Of a DNA stretch of 64,000 nt, positions 1-7,617 are shown piece after piece (the first letter of the stretch is position 1; each line of letters begins with the position of its first letter). A program made the position numbers and the translations under genes. Source of the stretch: Vibrio sp. MEBiC08052 (GTDB taxonomy: Bacteria > Pseudomonadota > Gammaproteobacteria > Enterobacterales > Vibrionaceae); contig NZ_KQ947475.1 in the NCBI RefSeq assembly GCF_001506075.1, positions 3,801,130 through 3,865,129 on the forward strand. The letters are read 5' to 3'. The notes below the pieces were generated by a model. The model was not told the DNA's origin. It made no database searches and saw nothing but the letters and a program-made list of their open reading frames with translations.

Positions 1-2
1 TG

Positions 3-89
3 CGCAATGTGCTGTTGTATCTGAATAACCTGATTACCACCCATTACGTGCGCTACCATCAAGAGATTGACGGAGAACATTTGGTGTAG
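3..89 (+). CDS. C-terminal end of an unidentified protein (partial, cut by window edge)
   Basis: An open frame enters from the left edge and ends with TAG at 87-89, giving 28 residues that end in HQEIDGEHLV. The stretch is uninterrupted and is followed 20 bases later by a good terminator, which suggests a real gene end. It is too short to assign a family, so no function is proposed. Confidence 0.5.
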   Translation, partial: RNVLLYLNNLITTHYVRYHQEIDGEHLV

Positions 90-108
90 TTATTGGTGAT
101 TTAGATTT

Positions 109-132
109 CGAGCCGCAATTGCGGCTCGTTTT
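109..132 (+). terminator. Rho-independent terminator
   Basis: The perfect arms CGAGCCGC (109-116) and GCGGCTCG (121-128) enclose an AATT loop and are followed by TTTT. It lies 20 bases after the stop of the partial gene at the left edge and separates it from the toxin-antitoxin operon. Confidence 0.8.
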
Positions 133-218
133 AGAAGGGGGTTTGTGGTATTCCGATAATAGACTGGAACTAACTAGGGGTACTCTTCTTAGCTTGATCG
201 CAAAAACAAAGTATATAC

Positions 219-364
219 TTATACTGCCTATAACTGTAATAAGTATTTACTTAAGTATCATTTATAGAAATAAGTCATGGGTTATACTGCCTTTACCTGT
301 AATAACTAACCACTTGTTGATTTTCTGATAAGTAGTGACTTATACTGCCTATAACAGTAATAAC
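219..364 (+). promoter_or_regulatory. Three operator-like repeats upstream of abiE
   Basis: Three copies of a 25-base element start with TTATACTGCC at 219-243, 282-306 and 340-364, with start-to-start spacings of 63 and 58 bases. The third copy is an imperfect palindrome, ACTG-N7-CAGT with flanking TTAT/ATAA; the other two have a weaker right arm. The third copy ends 15 bases before the abiEi start codon. AbiEi antitoxins are known to bind repeated palindromes in their own promoter and repress it, so these are likely AbiEi operators. The repeats are seen directly; the binding is inferred. Confidence 0.6.
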
Positions 365-379
365 TATAGACTTAAAACT

Positions 380-919
380 ATGAGACAAGAATTAGCGATT
401 AGCAGACTTAACGAGCTAGATTCAAAGGGTCGTTATGTCTTTTTGCACCGAGATTTAGCCAAAATTTTTCACGAAGATTCCCCCCGTTCATTGAACGATA
501 GCCTTGCTCGCCTAGTAAAAACAGGATTACTAGAGCGACCAGCGAGAGGGGTCTACGTATACGGCTTATCAAAAAACAAAAACACCTCAAAGACCATTGA
601 GCTTATTGCTACCGCTTTAAGAAGAGGCGAGTACAACTACGTAAGCCTTGAGTCGGCATTGTCTTCTTATGGGGTTATTTCTCAAATCCCAGTAGACAGA
701 CTTACCTTGATGACAACAGGGGCCAAGGGAACGTACAAGACAGATTACGGAGTAATCGAGTTCACACATACAAAACGCTCAGTTTCAGATATTTTAAGTC
801 AGGTGATCAACACCGATAGGCCGCTTAGGGTTGCATCAAAGGTTGCCGCATTAAGAGATTTGAAGCGTGTGGGTCGTAATACGCATTTGATTAATATGGA
901 TGCAATGACACATGACTAA
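380..919 (+). CDS. abiEi: AbiEi-type antitoxin / transcriptional repressor (type IV TA)
   Basis: About 179 residues. The N-terminal part (roughly 1-75) reads as a winged-helix domain with the pattern GRYVFLHRDLAKIF, followed by LVKTGLLERPARGVYVYG. The C-terminal half has the character of the antitoxin domain, including YVSLESALSSYGVISQ. In this family the protein represses its own operon and counteracts the AbiEii nucleotidyltransferase without binding it. I start at ATG 380 rather than the upstream ATG at 335, because the longer start would place the third operator repeat inside the coding region. The stop overlaps the start of abiEii by 8 bases, showing translational coupling. Confidence 0.85.
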   Translation: MRQELAISRLNELDSKGRYVFLHRDLAKIFHEDSPRSLNDSLARLVKTGLLERPARGVYVYGLSKNKNTSKTIELIATALRRGEYNYVSLESALSSYGVISQIPVDRLTLMTTGAKGTYKTDYGVIEFTHTKRSVSDILSQVINTDRPLRVASKVAALRDLKRVGRNTHLINMDAMTHD

Positions 920-1835
920 GACGAAAGAAGATTTTGATGCGCTAGTGGAGATGGCGCTCGCTCAGGGTGGCACAAAGGATATGCGCCCTGTAATTGAGAA
1001 GGAACTCCTTCATTACGACATCTTGTTTGCACTAGATGAATCGAAGTTGCTAGATCGGCTAGTTTTTCAAGGCGGTACTTCTTTACGCCTATGTAGAGGC
1101 TCCAACCGATATAGTGAAGACTTGGATTTCGCTGGCGGGAAAGATTTCAGTAGCAAAATGTTAATTGAAATGAAGGAGGTAATTGAAAAATACATCGGTG
1201 AACGTTACGGGCTTGAGGTTACAGTCAAGGAGCCAAGCTCGCTTAAGAAAGATCCGAAGTATGCTGAGCTGAATATTGATAAATGGCAAATTGCGGTAGT
1301 GACTTCACCGGGGCAAAAACACTTAGCTAAACAGAGAATTAAACTAGAGATAGCAAATATCCCTGCCTACACCAAGGAGCCATTACCTCTAGGTAAGAAC
1401 TATGATTTTCTTCCGGATGGTTACTCATCAACGTTAATTTACACGGAAACCCTTGATGAAGTTATGGCTGATAAAATTATTTCCCTCCCTGCTACACAGA
1501 AATATATCAGGTATAGAGATGTTTGGGATCTGGTGTTTTTGAAGCGAAATGGTGCCGCGCTGAATATTGATTTGGTGCGCCAGAAAATCGAAGACTACAA
1601 GCTCGAAGGCTTTAAGGACATGCTAGATGCTCGCATCTCTTCACTTAAAGAGATTGTGTACGGTGAAGAGTTTTCAAAAGAGATGGAGCGATTCTTGGCT
1701 AGAGAGACCTTTGACAGAACTTTGGCTACTGATAAATTCAAAGATTACATGTTGGCAACTCTGACGAAAATCCTTACCGACACAAGAAAGGAGTTGGAAG
1801 GATCTGGCTCAGAAGAGCCAGATTTTCCGATGTAA
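912..1835 (+). CDS. abiEii: AbiEii nucleotidyltransferase toxin (type IV TA)
   Basis: 307 residues, close to the family's usual length. It is a DNA polymerase beta-like nucleotidyltransferase: GGTS is at residues 54-57, and SEDLDF at 68-73 carries the two acidic residues expected in the metal site. DEVMADK (182-188) and the following RYRDVWDL match the later conserved motifs of the family. These toxins transfer nucleotides to RNA, probably tRNA, and stop growth, for example in phage abortive infection. It overlaps the antitoxin gene by 8 bases. All key motifs are intact, so the toxin is probably active. Confidence 0.9.
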   Translation: MTKTKEDFDALVEMALAQGGTKDMRPVIEKELLHYDILFALDESKLLDRLVFQGGTSLRLCRGSNRYSEDLDFAGGKDFSSKMLIEMKEVIEKYIGERYGLEVTVKEPSSLKKDPKYAELNIDKWQIAVVTSPGQKHLAKQRIKLEIANIPAYTKEPLPLGKNYDFLPDGYSSTLIYTETLDEVMADKIISLPATQKYIRYRDVWDLVFLKRNGAALNIDLVRQKIEDYKLEGFKDMLDARISSLKEIVYGEEFSKEMERFLARETFDRTLATDKFKDYMLATLTKILTDTRKELEGSGSEEPDFPM

Positions 1836-2091
1836 CTGAAATTAAGTGGATAGTAAATACAGTGATACACCATATAACTATCCACTTACCTTATCGACAA
1901 TTTGAGAGTTTTGCAGTTCGTAACAAGGTTTTGTCCATCAATGTGTCAGCTTGATCTCGGCTTGCAAGAAACTGTCCCCAAAGTTGTTTAGGTTGATGTT
2001 GTATGGCCTTTGCCTAATACATCGTTTAAATATAAAAAATAATGAATTCTTCCATTCTTTTAAAGAAGATGTAGTATGAATCTTATTTACT

Positions 2092-2766
2092 ATGTGGTTA
2101 AGGGTTAATCTGGTGAAAAAATATACCTCAAGTCAGCAAGTTATAGATTTTCTAAATGATGGAAGTTTCCCCACTATTGTAATACTTACAGGACCATGGG
2201 GAAGTGGCAAAACATACTTAACAAAAAATCAATTAATTCCAGAATTAAAAAAAGAAAATAATAATGATGTTCACTATATCTCTGTATATGGTTTAACTAG
2301 TTTAGATGATTTTAGAGATAAAATATTATCGCTAAATTATACGCATAATTCTCATAGTTCGGGGTGGGTATCTTCTGTAAAGAATTTAGTAGGTGGTACT
2401 ACTCGAGCTTTGGGTGATGGTGGTACCATCAATGGGGTCATAAGTGCTCTGGCTAAACCAATAAAGCATAAACTTTTGAGTAAAATTAAAAATGTGAATA
2501 TTGTTATTGATGATCTCGAAAGAGCATCAAGTCAAAAATTGATATCTGAAGTACTTGGTGAAATTTTAAATCTTGTAGAAAATAATATAAATGTTTGGGT
2601 TGTTGTTGTAGCAAATATTGATCAAGTTGGAAGTTTTCAACTATTAGAAAAAACATTTCTAAATAGAGTCTCAATCAATCCTGCCCCTGATGATATCATG
2701 ATTTTTATTGATAAAAAATATCCAAATCTATTATGTGATGTCTTAAAAAAAGATTTACTAATATAA
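2092..2766 (+). CDS. KAP-type P-loop NTPase, N-terminal part (split by frameshift)
   Basis: This frame carries a Walker A motif GPWGSGKT at residues 34-41 and a Walker B-like IVIDDLERA at about 137-145, followed by a KTFLNRV segment. That order fits KAP/AAA-like P-loop NTPases, several of which occur in phage-defence loci. GTG 2113 is an alternative start (MKKYTSSQQV) with AAGGG just upstream and may be the true one. The frame ends at 2766, but the -1 frame is open from 2739 to 3938 and continues the protein plausibly. The joined product would be about 608-615 residues. The DNA is markedly AT-rich compared with the rest of the window. Confidence 0.65.
   Translation: MWLRVNLVKKYTSSQQVIDFLNDGSFPTIVILTGPWGSGKTYLTKNQLIPELKKENNNDVHYISVYGLTSLDDFRDKILSLNYTHNSHSSGWVSSVKNLVGGTTRALGDGGTINGVISALAKPIKHKLLSKIKNVNIVIDDLERASSQKLISEVLGEILNLVENNINVWVVVVANIDQVGSFQLLEKTFLNRVSINPAPDDIMIFIDKKYPNLLCDVLKKDLLI
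2745..2751 (+). other. A7 run at the -1 frame junction (slippery site or indel)
   Basis: Seven A bases sit in the phase TTA AAA AAA GAT of the upstream frame. A one-base backward slip here moves ribosomes exactly into the downstream frame (codons from 2751: AGA TTT ACT), which is open to 3938. A AAA AAA fits the X XXY YYZ heptamer of bacterial -1 frameshifting. I did not see a clear stimulatory stem-loop or an upstream Shine-Dalgarno at the usual distance, so an inactivating one-base indel or a sequencing error is equally possible. Confidence 0.5.
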
Positions 2767-2825
2767 TTGAAGAACTAAAATTAAACAATTTTCGCGTTAT
2801 TCAACGTATTTTACAAAGATATGCT

Positions 2826-3938
2826 ATGGTACAAAGTGCTGTTAAAAAAATCGATTTAGTAGACCATACGAAAGCTCTTGTAAATTTAATAGATAATATC
2901 TCTCGTATTTGTCATGCTCATTATGAGCATGGTTTTTCTGCAAAAATACTGCAAAATCATGTCGAAAATGCTCCAAGTTTAATTGAAAAACAAGTTGTTG
3001 AACAAATTCGTAAAAATCAAAATATTGAAACTGAAGAATTGGTTGATGAACGTCAGAAACTACTTGAAAGGATAATGATCACTCCTAATGGACGTATTCC
3101 TAAACCCCTCGTGTCTTATGCTCTTGGACTGATTAGATTACCTGAACGTTTTATTGAAGAGTTTAGTATACCTCTTTCCTCAACACCATTAGCACGTATT
3201 ATTTCTTTTAATTTTAGAGACATGGATGAAAATGATTTTAATGACGCAGTCAAAGATACGGAGAAATTTATTCTTAGTAGTGAGTCGAAGTCATATTTTG
3301 ATTGGATTAAGGCTCTTGATGCATACCATTACTTGATTGAACACCATTATATAGATAAAGATATTGAACAATTAATCATTCAAGCTAAAAATATCATATC
3401 GGAATATGATTTTTTTGAACGTTGGGATAGTTCTGTAGAAAATAGATACTTTGAACGTACAATTAATGAACGATTGTGGAGTGATAAAATTATAAAGTTA
3501 CATCAAGAGTTGTTTCCTGCTTTTAAACAAAAAGATGAAATATATAAATCATCAATATTTCAAGAGTCGTTCGTTCGCTCATGGTATGAAGTTAGTAATA
3601 AAATCTATCAGACATATGATACAAAACCATTTTTAAATAAATTTAATTTAGACGAAGTAGTGTCTGGAATTATAGATAATTGGACTATAAATGAATCTAT
3701 TATTTTTGGTCAGTATTTATCTTCAAGGTATAATATAAGTAACATTTACCAATTTTTAGAACCTGAATTTGAAATTGTCAAGGATTTACAAAAAAAGATA
3801 AAAAAGGAAATTGATGAAATCGATAGTTCAATGAATAAAGGGAAATTAACAGAATTATTAGGTTATATAGACAAAACTGTTATAGACATAATTAATGCAG
3901 AAACCAGATCAAAGCTAGCTAGTCAAAATGAAAAGTAG
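2826..3938 (+). CDS. KAP-type P-loop NTPase, C-terminal part (second half of split gene)
   Basis: 370 residues from the first ATG, but the same frame is open back to 2739. The residues before that ATG read RFTNIIEELKLNNFRVIQRI, a natural continuation of the NTPase in the previous frame. The body is mostly helical and charged with no recognisable catalytic motif, as expected for the variable sensor or effector half of such proteins. ATG 2826 has no convincing ribosome binding site, which also argues that it is not a separate gene. It ends with TAG at 3936-3938. Function alone is unknown. Confidence 0.55.
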   Translation: MVQSAVKKIDLVDHTKALVNLIDNISRICHAHYEHGFSAKILQNHVENAPSLIEKQVVEQIRKNQNIETEELVDERQKLLERIMITPNGRIPKPLVSYALGLIRLPERFIEEFSIPLSSTPLARIISFNFRDMDENDFNDAVKDTEKFILSSESKSYFDWIKALDAYHYLIEHHYIDKDIEQLIIQAKNIISEYDFFERWDSSVENRYFERTINERLWSDKIIKLHQELFPAFKQKDEIYKSSIFQESFVRSWYEVSNKIYQTYDTKPFLNKFNLDEVVSGIIDNWTINESIIFGQYLSSRYNISNIYQFLEPEFEIVKDLQKKIKKEIDEIDSSMNKGKLTELLGYIDKTVIDIINAETRSKLASQNEK

Positions 3939-4246
3939 ACGAAGAAAAGGATTACTTAGAGTAACGTTGCTACTATTGTAATAACTCAGCTAATAAAAAA
4001 TTTTACATTTGGCGACCAATTCTAAATGAGTTCTGTCCAAAAGTGTGTTAGTACTGTTACTCACAACATACAATTTATATCTAGGTTGATTTGAATCGCG
4101 TTCTCATAACTCTGAAGTGCCCCTTTTGTTTCAGCCCGTTAGAGCGATTCAATGTTCACCTTTTAAGTCTCCATTGTTCATCTATTAAGGTGTTTCACTA
4201 GAGCAAAAAAATGAAAGTCTGATAAAAATTCGTTGGTAATGGTCGT
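3939..4246. other. Intergenic region, nothing recognised
   Basis: This stretch of about 308 bases between the KAP gene and a GNAT gene has stops in all frames and no clear hairpin terminator, tRNA or repeat. It probably holds the promoter of the GNAT gene, but no convincing -35/-10 pair was identified. Confidence 0.4.
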
Positions 4247-4741
4247 ATGGAAATTGTTTTCAAGAAAATAGACATTAGTGTTGATTTTGATGCATGCATT
4301 GAGGCTAGAAGGGATGCCTATTTCTGCAGTTTTGGTCATTATGACGGGCTCGAAACCTTCCTTAGAGGCTATCGTGAGCGAATGGCTGAAAGATTGAACA
4401 ATCCAGAATGGTTTTATATACATGTCATTGTAAACGACCAGCTTGTTGGACAGTTGGAGTTTCACACCCATTCTTCTGAGCATAATGCTGGCTATATCAA
4501 TCTAATTTACTTGAAACCAGGTTTTCGTGGTTGCGGGTTAGCGCCTGAACTTCACAAGTACATCGTTAATAAGCTTACGAAGTCAGGATGTGAGTACGTG
4601 ATGCTTTCAGTGAGCCGAACTAATTTGCGAGCGATCAATTTTTACAAGAAATATGGTTGGAAGTTTGTGCGTAAAAACCCAAAACACCGTGAAACTGATT
4701 TTTATGGACTTCGGCTTAATTCAATTAATGTCCAAAGATGA
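4247..4741 (+). CDS. GNAT family N-acetyltransferase
   Basis: 164 residues, a full-length GNAT fold. INLIYLKPGFRGCGLAPELH (about residues 84-103) is motif A, with the R-G-C-G-L acetyl-CoA pyrophosphate loop. SRTNLRAINFYKKYGWKF is motif B, with the usual NxxAxxFYxkxGF pattern. The enzyme transfers acetyl from acetyl-CoA to an amine; the acceptor cannot be told from the sequence. It stands alone between two stretches without intact genes, as often seen for cargo genes in Vibrio accessory regions. Confidence 0.85.
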   Translation: MEIVFKKIDISVDFDACIEARRDAYFCSFGHYDGLETFLRGYRERMAERLNNPEWFYIHVIVNDQLVGQLEFHTHSSEHNAGYINLIYLKPGFRGCGLAPELHKYIVNKLTKSGCEYVMLSVSRTNLRAINFYKKYGWKFVRKNPKHRETDFYGLRLNSINVQR

Positions 4742-4823
4742 ATTGCCAGTCATATAGAAGTTATTTTAATTACTCGCTATACAGATATTACTCTTGTTAC
4801 ATACTTTGCCTATGGTAATCTTT

Positions 4824-5151
4824 ATGAATTTTGCTAGCATAGCATCGAAAACAATTATTGATTCGATTTTATCTCATACAGCACTAAAGGGGACTTTTAT
4901 CCCTGCTCATAGACTTCCTGAAGCATAACCAAATAATCAAACGCGTTAAACTCAGCGGTTTTGGTATCAACTATATGGTCGGAAATCCATTTCATGTTGT
5001 CTTGGTGCAAAATGGTTTTGAATGGCTGGTTTGGTTGCTGATGTCATTCTGTGTCGTTTTTGGATTTGAGTTTGTTATTAAAATCACCAGCGCTAATAAA
5101 TCAACCCAGCTAGCCGCTAACGCGCTGACTGATCGAGGCTATGCCTCCTAA
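4824..5151 (+). pseudogene. Remnant of a small membrane-protein gene (two frames)
   Basis: A short ORF starts at ATG 4824 (beginning MNFASIASKT, 34 residues). A second frame, open from 4888 and ending with TAA at 5149-5151, encodes a stretch with one strong hydrophobic segment, WLVWLLMSFCVVFGFEFVI. An ATG at 4975 would give 58 residues for this second part. The two frames overlap and read like one protein broken by a frameshift. Neither has a good ribosome binding site and I do not recognise the family. A real 58-residue membrane protein is the alternative. Confidence 0.3.
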
Positions 5152-5386
5152 GTTCGATAATACAATGAACTCAAAATGTCGTGTGCAGGTTGGTCTCAAG
5201 AAGAATATCGTCTAAAAATCAGTTTTTTTAGGGCACGTTTTAGTGCAAAATTAAATTCGGAGTAAATCTGAGAAATAGATTTATTGCTTATCGGCTAGTG
5301 CGTTTACGGTAGTTATTTAGGGTATAGCGGGATGTTTGCAGTCACTTGGCTTCGTTATATTTTTTTCGGATAAAAGGAACAAATCT

Positions 5387-5956
5387 GTGAAAATAGCAGT
5401 TATTTATTTCACAAAAACGGATGTTACAGGAAAATTAGCACAAGCGGTTATTAATGGCATTTATGACGAAGATCCGGATGCAACTGTGCTTGAGTATCGA
5501 ATTGTGGGAAAAGAAATCATCGAAGGTCGATTCATCAATCCGACACTTTTCGAAAGATTACTTGAGTGTGATGCGATCATCATGGGGTCGCCGACATATA
5601 TGGGTGGCGTTTCAGCTCAGTTTAAAGCGTTTGCTGATGCAAGTAGTGATTATTGGAGTGACCAAATGTGGTCAAATAAAGTTGCCGCTGGTTTTACAAG
5701 TGGCAGCGCTCCGAATGGAGATCAAGCGAGTACGTTGAATTATCTGTTTACTTTGGCCAGTCAACACGGCATGTACTGGGTTGGTCTGGATTTAGCGCAT
5801 GGCTATAGAGATCAAGGTTTAAATCGTTTAGGTTGCCAGCTTGGTGTCGTTGCTCTATCGGTTGATGGTGTCGCAGATGAGGTTGACTTGTTGTCAGCGA
5901 AGTATTTAGGTCAGAGAGTTGTGGGCTTGGTTTCTAAGCTTAGCCCCAAAACATAA
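5387..5956 (+). CDS. Flavodoxin / NAD(P)H:quinone oxidoreductase-like protein
   Basis: About 189 residues. The N-terminus KIAVIYFTKTDVTGKLAQAV is the flavodoxin beta1-loop-alpha1 segment, where the loop holds the FMN phosphate. MGSPTYMGGVSAQFKAFAD is the second FMN-contacting loop and is typical of WrbA-like and other flavodoxin-fold reductases. The start is GTG 5387, which has AAGGAA seven bases upstream; the ATG at 5336 would add a non-conserved leader. It is probably a cytoplasmic flavoprotein reducing quinones or similar acceptors. It sits alone and has no partner gene. Confidence 0.8.
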   Translation: MKIAVIYFTKTDVTGKLAQAVINGIYDEDPDATVLEYRIVGKEIIEGRFINPTLFERLLECDAIIMGSPTYMGGVSAQFKAFADASSDYWSDQMWSNKVAAGFTSGSAPNGDQASTLNYLFTLASQHGMYWVGLDLAHGYRDQGLNRLGCQLGVVALSVDGVADEVDLLSAKYLGQRVVGLVSKLSPKT

Positions 5957-6172
5957 CAAATGATTATGGCGACAAATCATGATGCCTTTTTCTGTTCTGA
6001 CGTCTCAATCGCACCATTACCATCGATGTTACAGCATAAAAGATGAATTGATGTGAAGTTACTGATGTTTGCAGTGTACGAGATGTTGGCTCCGAGACGG
6101 ACATACGAATAAGACGGATTATAATACATATATAGCCGGAGATTGTTTTGATTATGCCTTTTGAGGAATATT

Positions 6173-6188
6173 TTTTGCAAAATGAGAA
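6173..6188 (+). promoter_or_regulatory. Candidate LuxO upstream activating site for the first qrr
   Basis: The palindrome TTTTGCAAAA followed by TGAGAA lies 119 bases upstream of the -24 element. The same box occurs at exactly the same distance before the second qrr gene. LuxO is the sigma-54 activator of qrr genes in Vibrio and binds TTGCA-containing sites, so this is a likely activator site, by inference. Confidence 0.5.
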
Positions 6189-6291
6189 AATATTTTCATT
6201 TTGAAAATTTATTATGAGTCAATATGCTATAAATTGATTTCTTAATAAAAAATAGTCAATAAAAACAATTGCTTAAACTTTATTAAAGAGT

Positions 6292-6307
6292 TGGCACGTA
6301 TAGTGCA
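6292..6307 (+). promoter_or_regulatory. Sigma-54 promoter of qrr copy 1
   Basis: TGGCAC (6292-6297) and GTGCA (6303-6307) give GG and GC with exactly ten bases between them, the -24/-12 signature of sigma-54 promoters. The expected start of transcription is about a dozen bases downstream, just before the first Qrr stem. Confidence 0.85.
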
Positions 6308-6317
6308 ATACTAAGAT

Positions 6318-6420
6318 TGATCCTTTTTAAGCCGAAGGATCACCTAGCCAACTGACGTTGTTAGTGAACCAAATTTGTTCATATTGATAGCCAATCACGA
6401 CTTTGTGATTGGCTTTTTTT
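6318..6420 (+). ncRNA. qrr: Qrr quorum-regulatory sRNA, copy 1
   Basis: The RNA begins with a perfect stem, TGATCCTT (6318-6325) pairing with AAGGATCA (6335-6342). The almost invariant Qrr core follows, CCTAGCCAACTGACGTTGTT, and the 3' end is a terminator with arms AGCCAATCAC and GTGATTGGCT and a T-run. Qrr RNAs act with Hfq to pair with quorum-sensing mRNAs such as those of LuxR/HapR regulators. The gene is preceded by a sigma-54 promoter, as in all known qrr genes. luxO is not adjacent. The transcription start is estimated from the stem. Confidence 0.93.
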
Positions 6421-6491
6421 ATGGGGCCGGTTTTACAAGGGGCGATGCAATTGGATTGTTCATCCCCCCCCTGCCAGCAGCCTATGATGAA

Positions 6492-7448
6492 TTATGGCTG
6501 TTGTGATGTAGTCGTTGATTCTGTCGAGGTGGGCTGCGGACGAGAGATAAACTCAATTGGTGTGTGTAATTGGCCTTGAACCGTTTTTCCCTGAAGCGCT
6601 TCATGAATCAGCCAGACTCCCTGATAGCCCATTTTAAACGGGAGCTGAATCATATAGCCGTACAGTTCTCCCTTCTTGAGGCTTTCAATAATCATTTCTT
6701 GTTCATCAAAGCCAATGTGAATGACATGAGATTGATTGGGATAGTTTTCTCGTGCAATCAACACGCCAATCGTTGTGGTATCGTTCGGGGTAAAAATGCC
6801 ATCGACATGAGAAAATTGTTTCAGTAGTGCGGCTGCCTTTGAACGCGCATCACCCACTTGCGTGCCCAAATAAGCATCGGCAATGATTGTCAGCCCGATC
6901 TTTTGGGCTTCATCCGCAAAGCCACGTTCCCTTGCATCTGTCGATGCAACACCTTTCTTGAGGCGGAAAAGCACGACATTTCCCTGATAGCCTAATGCTT
7001 CCCCCATTTTTTGAGCGGCCAGCTGTCCCGCAGCGTAGTTATCCGTGGTGACAGAAGCAAGCCGCTCGCCTCCGGTATCCCGATCAATATAAATCACCGG
7101 AATGCCTTCTGCTTTTAAGCGAGCCATGTCCTGATTGCGACTGACATCTGATGGTGCTATCACGAGACCGCGACAGTGGAACAGCTTCATCGTATTCTCT
7201 AAGACGAATTTTTGCCCGGTAGAATCGGAATCTTCAACAGTTCCTCTGGCGTAGACTTTCAATCCCAATTCTTTGCCTGCTTGGGTCGCGCCCTCTATGA
7301 CTTTTGACCAAAACGGCCGACTGGTACTACCGGATGTGATCACCGTGACACAATTTTGTCTCTCTTCCGGGGCGGATTGTGCACTCGGGGGAACGACCAG
7401 CGTGAGGATAAAACCAGTGATAAAAGCCGACACAATCCTGAAATTCAT
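6492..7448 (-). CDS. Periplasmic sugar-binding protein (ribose/LuxP-like fold), no transporter partner
   Basis: 318 residues with a signal peptide (residues 1-25, likely cut after AQSA). The mature protein has the type I periplasmic-binding fold: CVTVITSGSTSRPFWSKVIE at the N-terminus, VIAPSDVSRNQDMARLKAEG in the first lobe, and DGIFTPNDTTTIGVLIAREN in the second. Relatives bind ribose, galactose or, in LuxP/LsrB, autoinducer-2. There is no ABC permease or ATPase next to it. Instead the upstream gene on the same strand is a chemoreceptor, 170 bases away, so a sensory role is likely. The C-terminus is rich in S, T and Q. The ligand is unknown. Confidence 0.8.
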   Translation of the reverse strand: MNFRIVSAFITGFILTLVVPPSAQSAPEERQNCVTVITSGSTSRPFWSKVIEGATQAGKELGLKVYARGTVEDSDSTGQKFVLENTMKLFHCRGLVIAPSDVSRNQDMARLKAEGIPVIYIDRDTGGERLASVTTDNYAAGQLAAQKMGEALGYQGNVVLFRLKKGVASTDARERGFADEAQKIGLTIIADAYLGTQVGDARSKAAALLKQFSHVDGIFTPNDTTTIGVLIARENYPNQSHVIHIGFDEQEMIIESLKKGELYGYMIQLPFKMGYQGVWLIHEALQGKTVQGQLHTPIEFISRPQPTSTESTTTSQQP

Positions 7449-7617
7449 AGTTTTCCCTCTTCGTTATCGTGACACCATCCCGATTATTATAAGTCTGATT
7501 TCATAGCTGTGAGGAAATAAATTCAAACTTGTTGCCAATATCACGCAGCAAACTTTATTCGTGTGCAAGCTAAGGCATTCGTTCATTTCGAGGCCTGTTC
7601 ATTACGCATGTTAGACG

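Noticed and set aside
119..328. 69-codon ORF upstream of abiEi
   Set aside because: It begins inside the terminator and spans the operator repeats; no protein-like features.
1905..2010. Possible decayed coding fragment on the minus strand, resembling a gene 3' end
   Set aside because: Two short frames read plausibly, but neither has a start or a recognisable family; too weak to call.
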